A DNA stretch of 11,708 bases from JAPHTQ01 sp050295975. Lineage in GTDB: Bacteria; Pseudomonadota; Gammaproteobacteria; Thiohalomonadales; Thiohalomonadaceae. Shown here piece after piece: positions 11,502-11,708 of this stretch. Numbering within the stretch: position 1 is the first letter of the stretch; the number at the start of each line of letters is the position of its first letter. Under the pieces are notes generated by a model. The model was not told the DNA's origin and ran no database searches. It was given only the letters and a program-made list of their open reading frames with translations. The position numbers and the translations under genes were made by a program. The DNA is taken from contig JBNKQR010000072.1 of the NCBI GenBank assembly GCA_050295975.1, positions 1 through 11,708 on the forward strand, given 5' to 3'.

Positions 11502-11708
11502 ATGGCAAAGGCGACCAACACTCGCAACCGCAAGAAGGTTAAAAAGAACGTAGTAGACGGCGTTGCGCACGTCCACGCGTCTTTTAACAACACTATTATC
11601 ACCATCTCTGACCGCCAGGGTAATGCCCTGTGCTGGGCGACTGCAGGCGGCTCCGGCTTCCGTGGTTCGCGCAAGAGCACCCTGTTCGCGGCGCAGGTTG
11701 CTGCTGAA
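11502..11708 (+). CDS. rpsK: 30S ribosomal protein S11, N-terminal part (partial)
   Basis: S11 is in the platform of the 30S subunit near the mRNA exit channel and works with S7 and S18. The first 69 residues are present before the window ends; the family is about 129 residues long. Visible blocks are NRKKVKKNVVDGVAHVHASF (9-28), NNTIITISDRQGNALCWATAGGSGFRGSRKSTLFAAQ (29-65). Upstream, both GGGA (11489-11492, 9 nt away) and AGGA (11497-11500, 1 nt away) are present; the first is the better placed. rpsD, rpoA and rplQ would be expected beyond the edge. Confidence 0.97.
   Translation, partial: MAKATNTRNRKKVKKNVVDGVAHVHASFNNTIITISDRQGNALCWATAGGSGFRGSRKSTLFAAQVAAE

Noticed and set aside
1..11708. 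Mobile elements, CRISPR arrays, toxin-antitoxin or defence genes, RNA genes
   Set aside because: All coding capacity is taken by conserved translation genes and secY in standard order; I saw no direct repeats, transposase remnants or tRNA-like folds, and no shift in base use.

Overview
This window is a stretch of bacterial core chromosome: the end of tuf (EF-Tu), then the complete S10 and spc ribosomal-protein clusters and the start of the alpha cluster, all on the + strand. Gene order, protein lengths and sequences close to the E. coli proteins (one-residue differences in many cases) point to a gammaproteobacterium. The C-minus form of S14, the zinc-binding L36, SecY of about 449 residues and moderately high GC would suit a free-living, perhaps marine, lineage, but I cannot name the genus. 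Base and codon use look uniform, and I see no mobile element, tRNA, rRNA or CRISPR array.

Layout: (1) 1-201 is the 3' end of tuf, followed after 6 nt by rpsJ (208-519). (2) 520-624 is a 105-nt gap with a candidate promoter at the rpsJ stop codon and two hairpins; it precedes rplC. (3) 625-5243 holds rplC-rplD-rplW-rplB-rpsS-rplV-rpsC-rplP-rpmC-rpsQ, packed with gaps of at most 17 nt and three stop/start overlaps. (4) 5244-5386 holds an 11-bp perfect terminator hairpin whose 3' arm contains the -35 element of a candidate spc promoter. (5) 5387-10966 holds rplN-rplX-rplE-rpsN-rpsH-rplF-rplR-rpsE-rpmD-rplO-secY-rpmJ. (6) 10967-11097 is a 131-nt gap with a candidate alpha promoter and several inverted repeats. 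(7) 11098-11708 holds rpsM and the first 69 codons of rpsK, cut by the window edge.

The genes supply 10 small-subunit proteins (S3, S5, S8, S10, S11 in part, S13, S14, S17, S19 and their neighbours) and 15 large-subunit proteins, plus EF-Tu and the SecY translocon channel, so translation and membrane protein export are produced together. In E. coli three products of these clusters (L4, S8, S4) act as feedback repressors on their own mRNAs. The classical S10 leader cannot lie in the 6-nt gap before rpsJ here, so the rpsJ-rplC gap is the more likely control point.

I did not find an undescribed system. The points worth checking are regulatory: three candidate promoters with the same architecture (17-nt spacer, TATTAT/TAATAT, then a CGCG discriminator), a terminator fused to a promoter, and leader hairpins before rplC, rpsM and rpsK.
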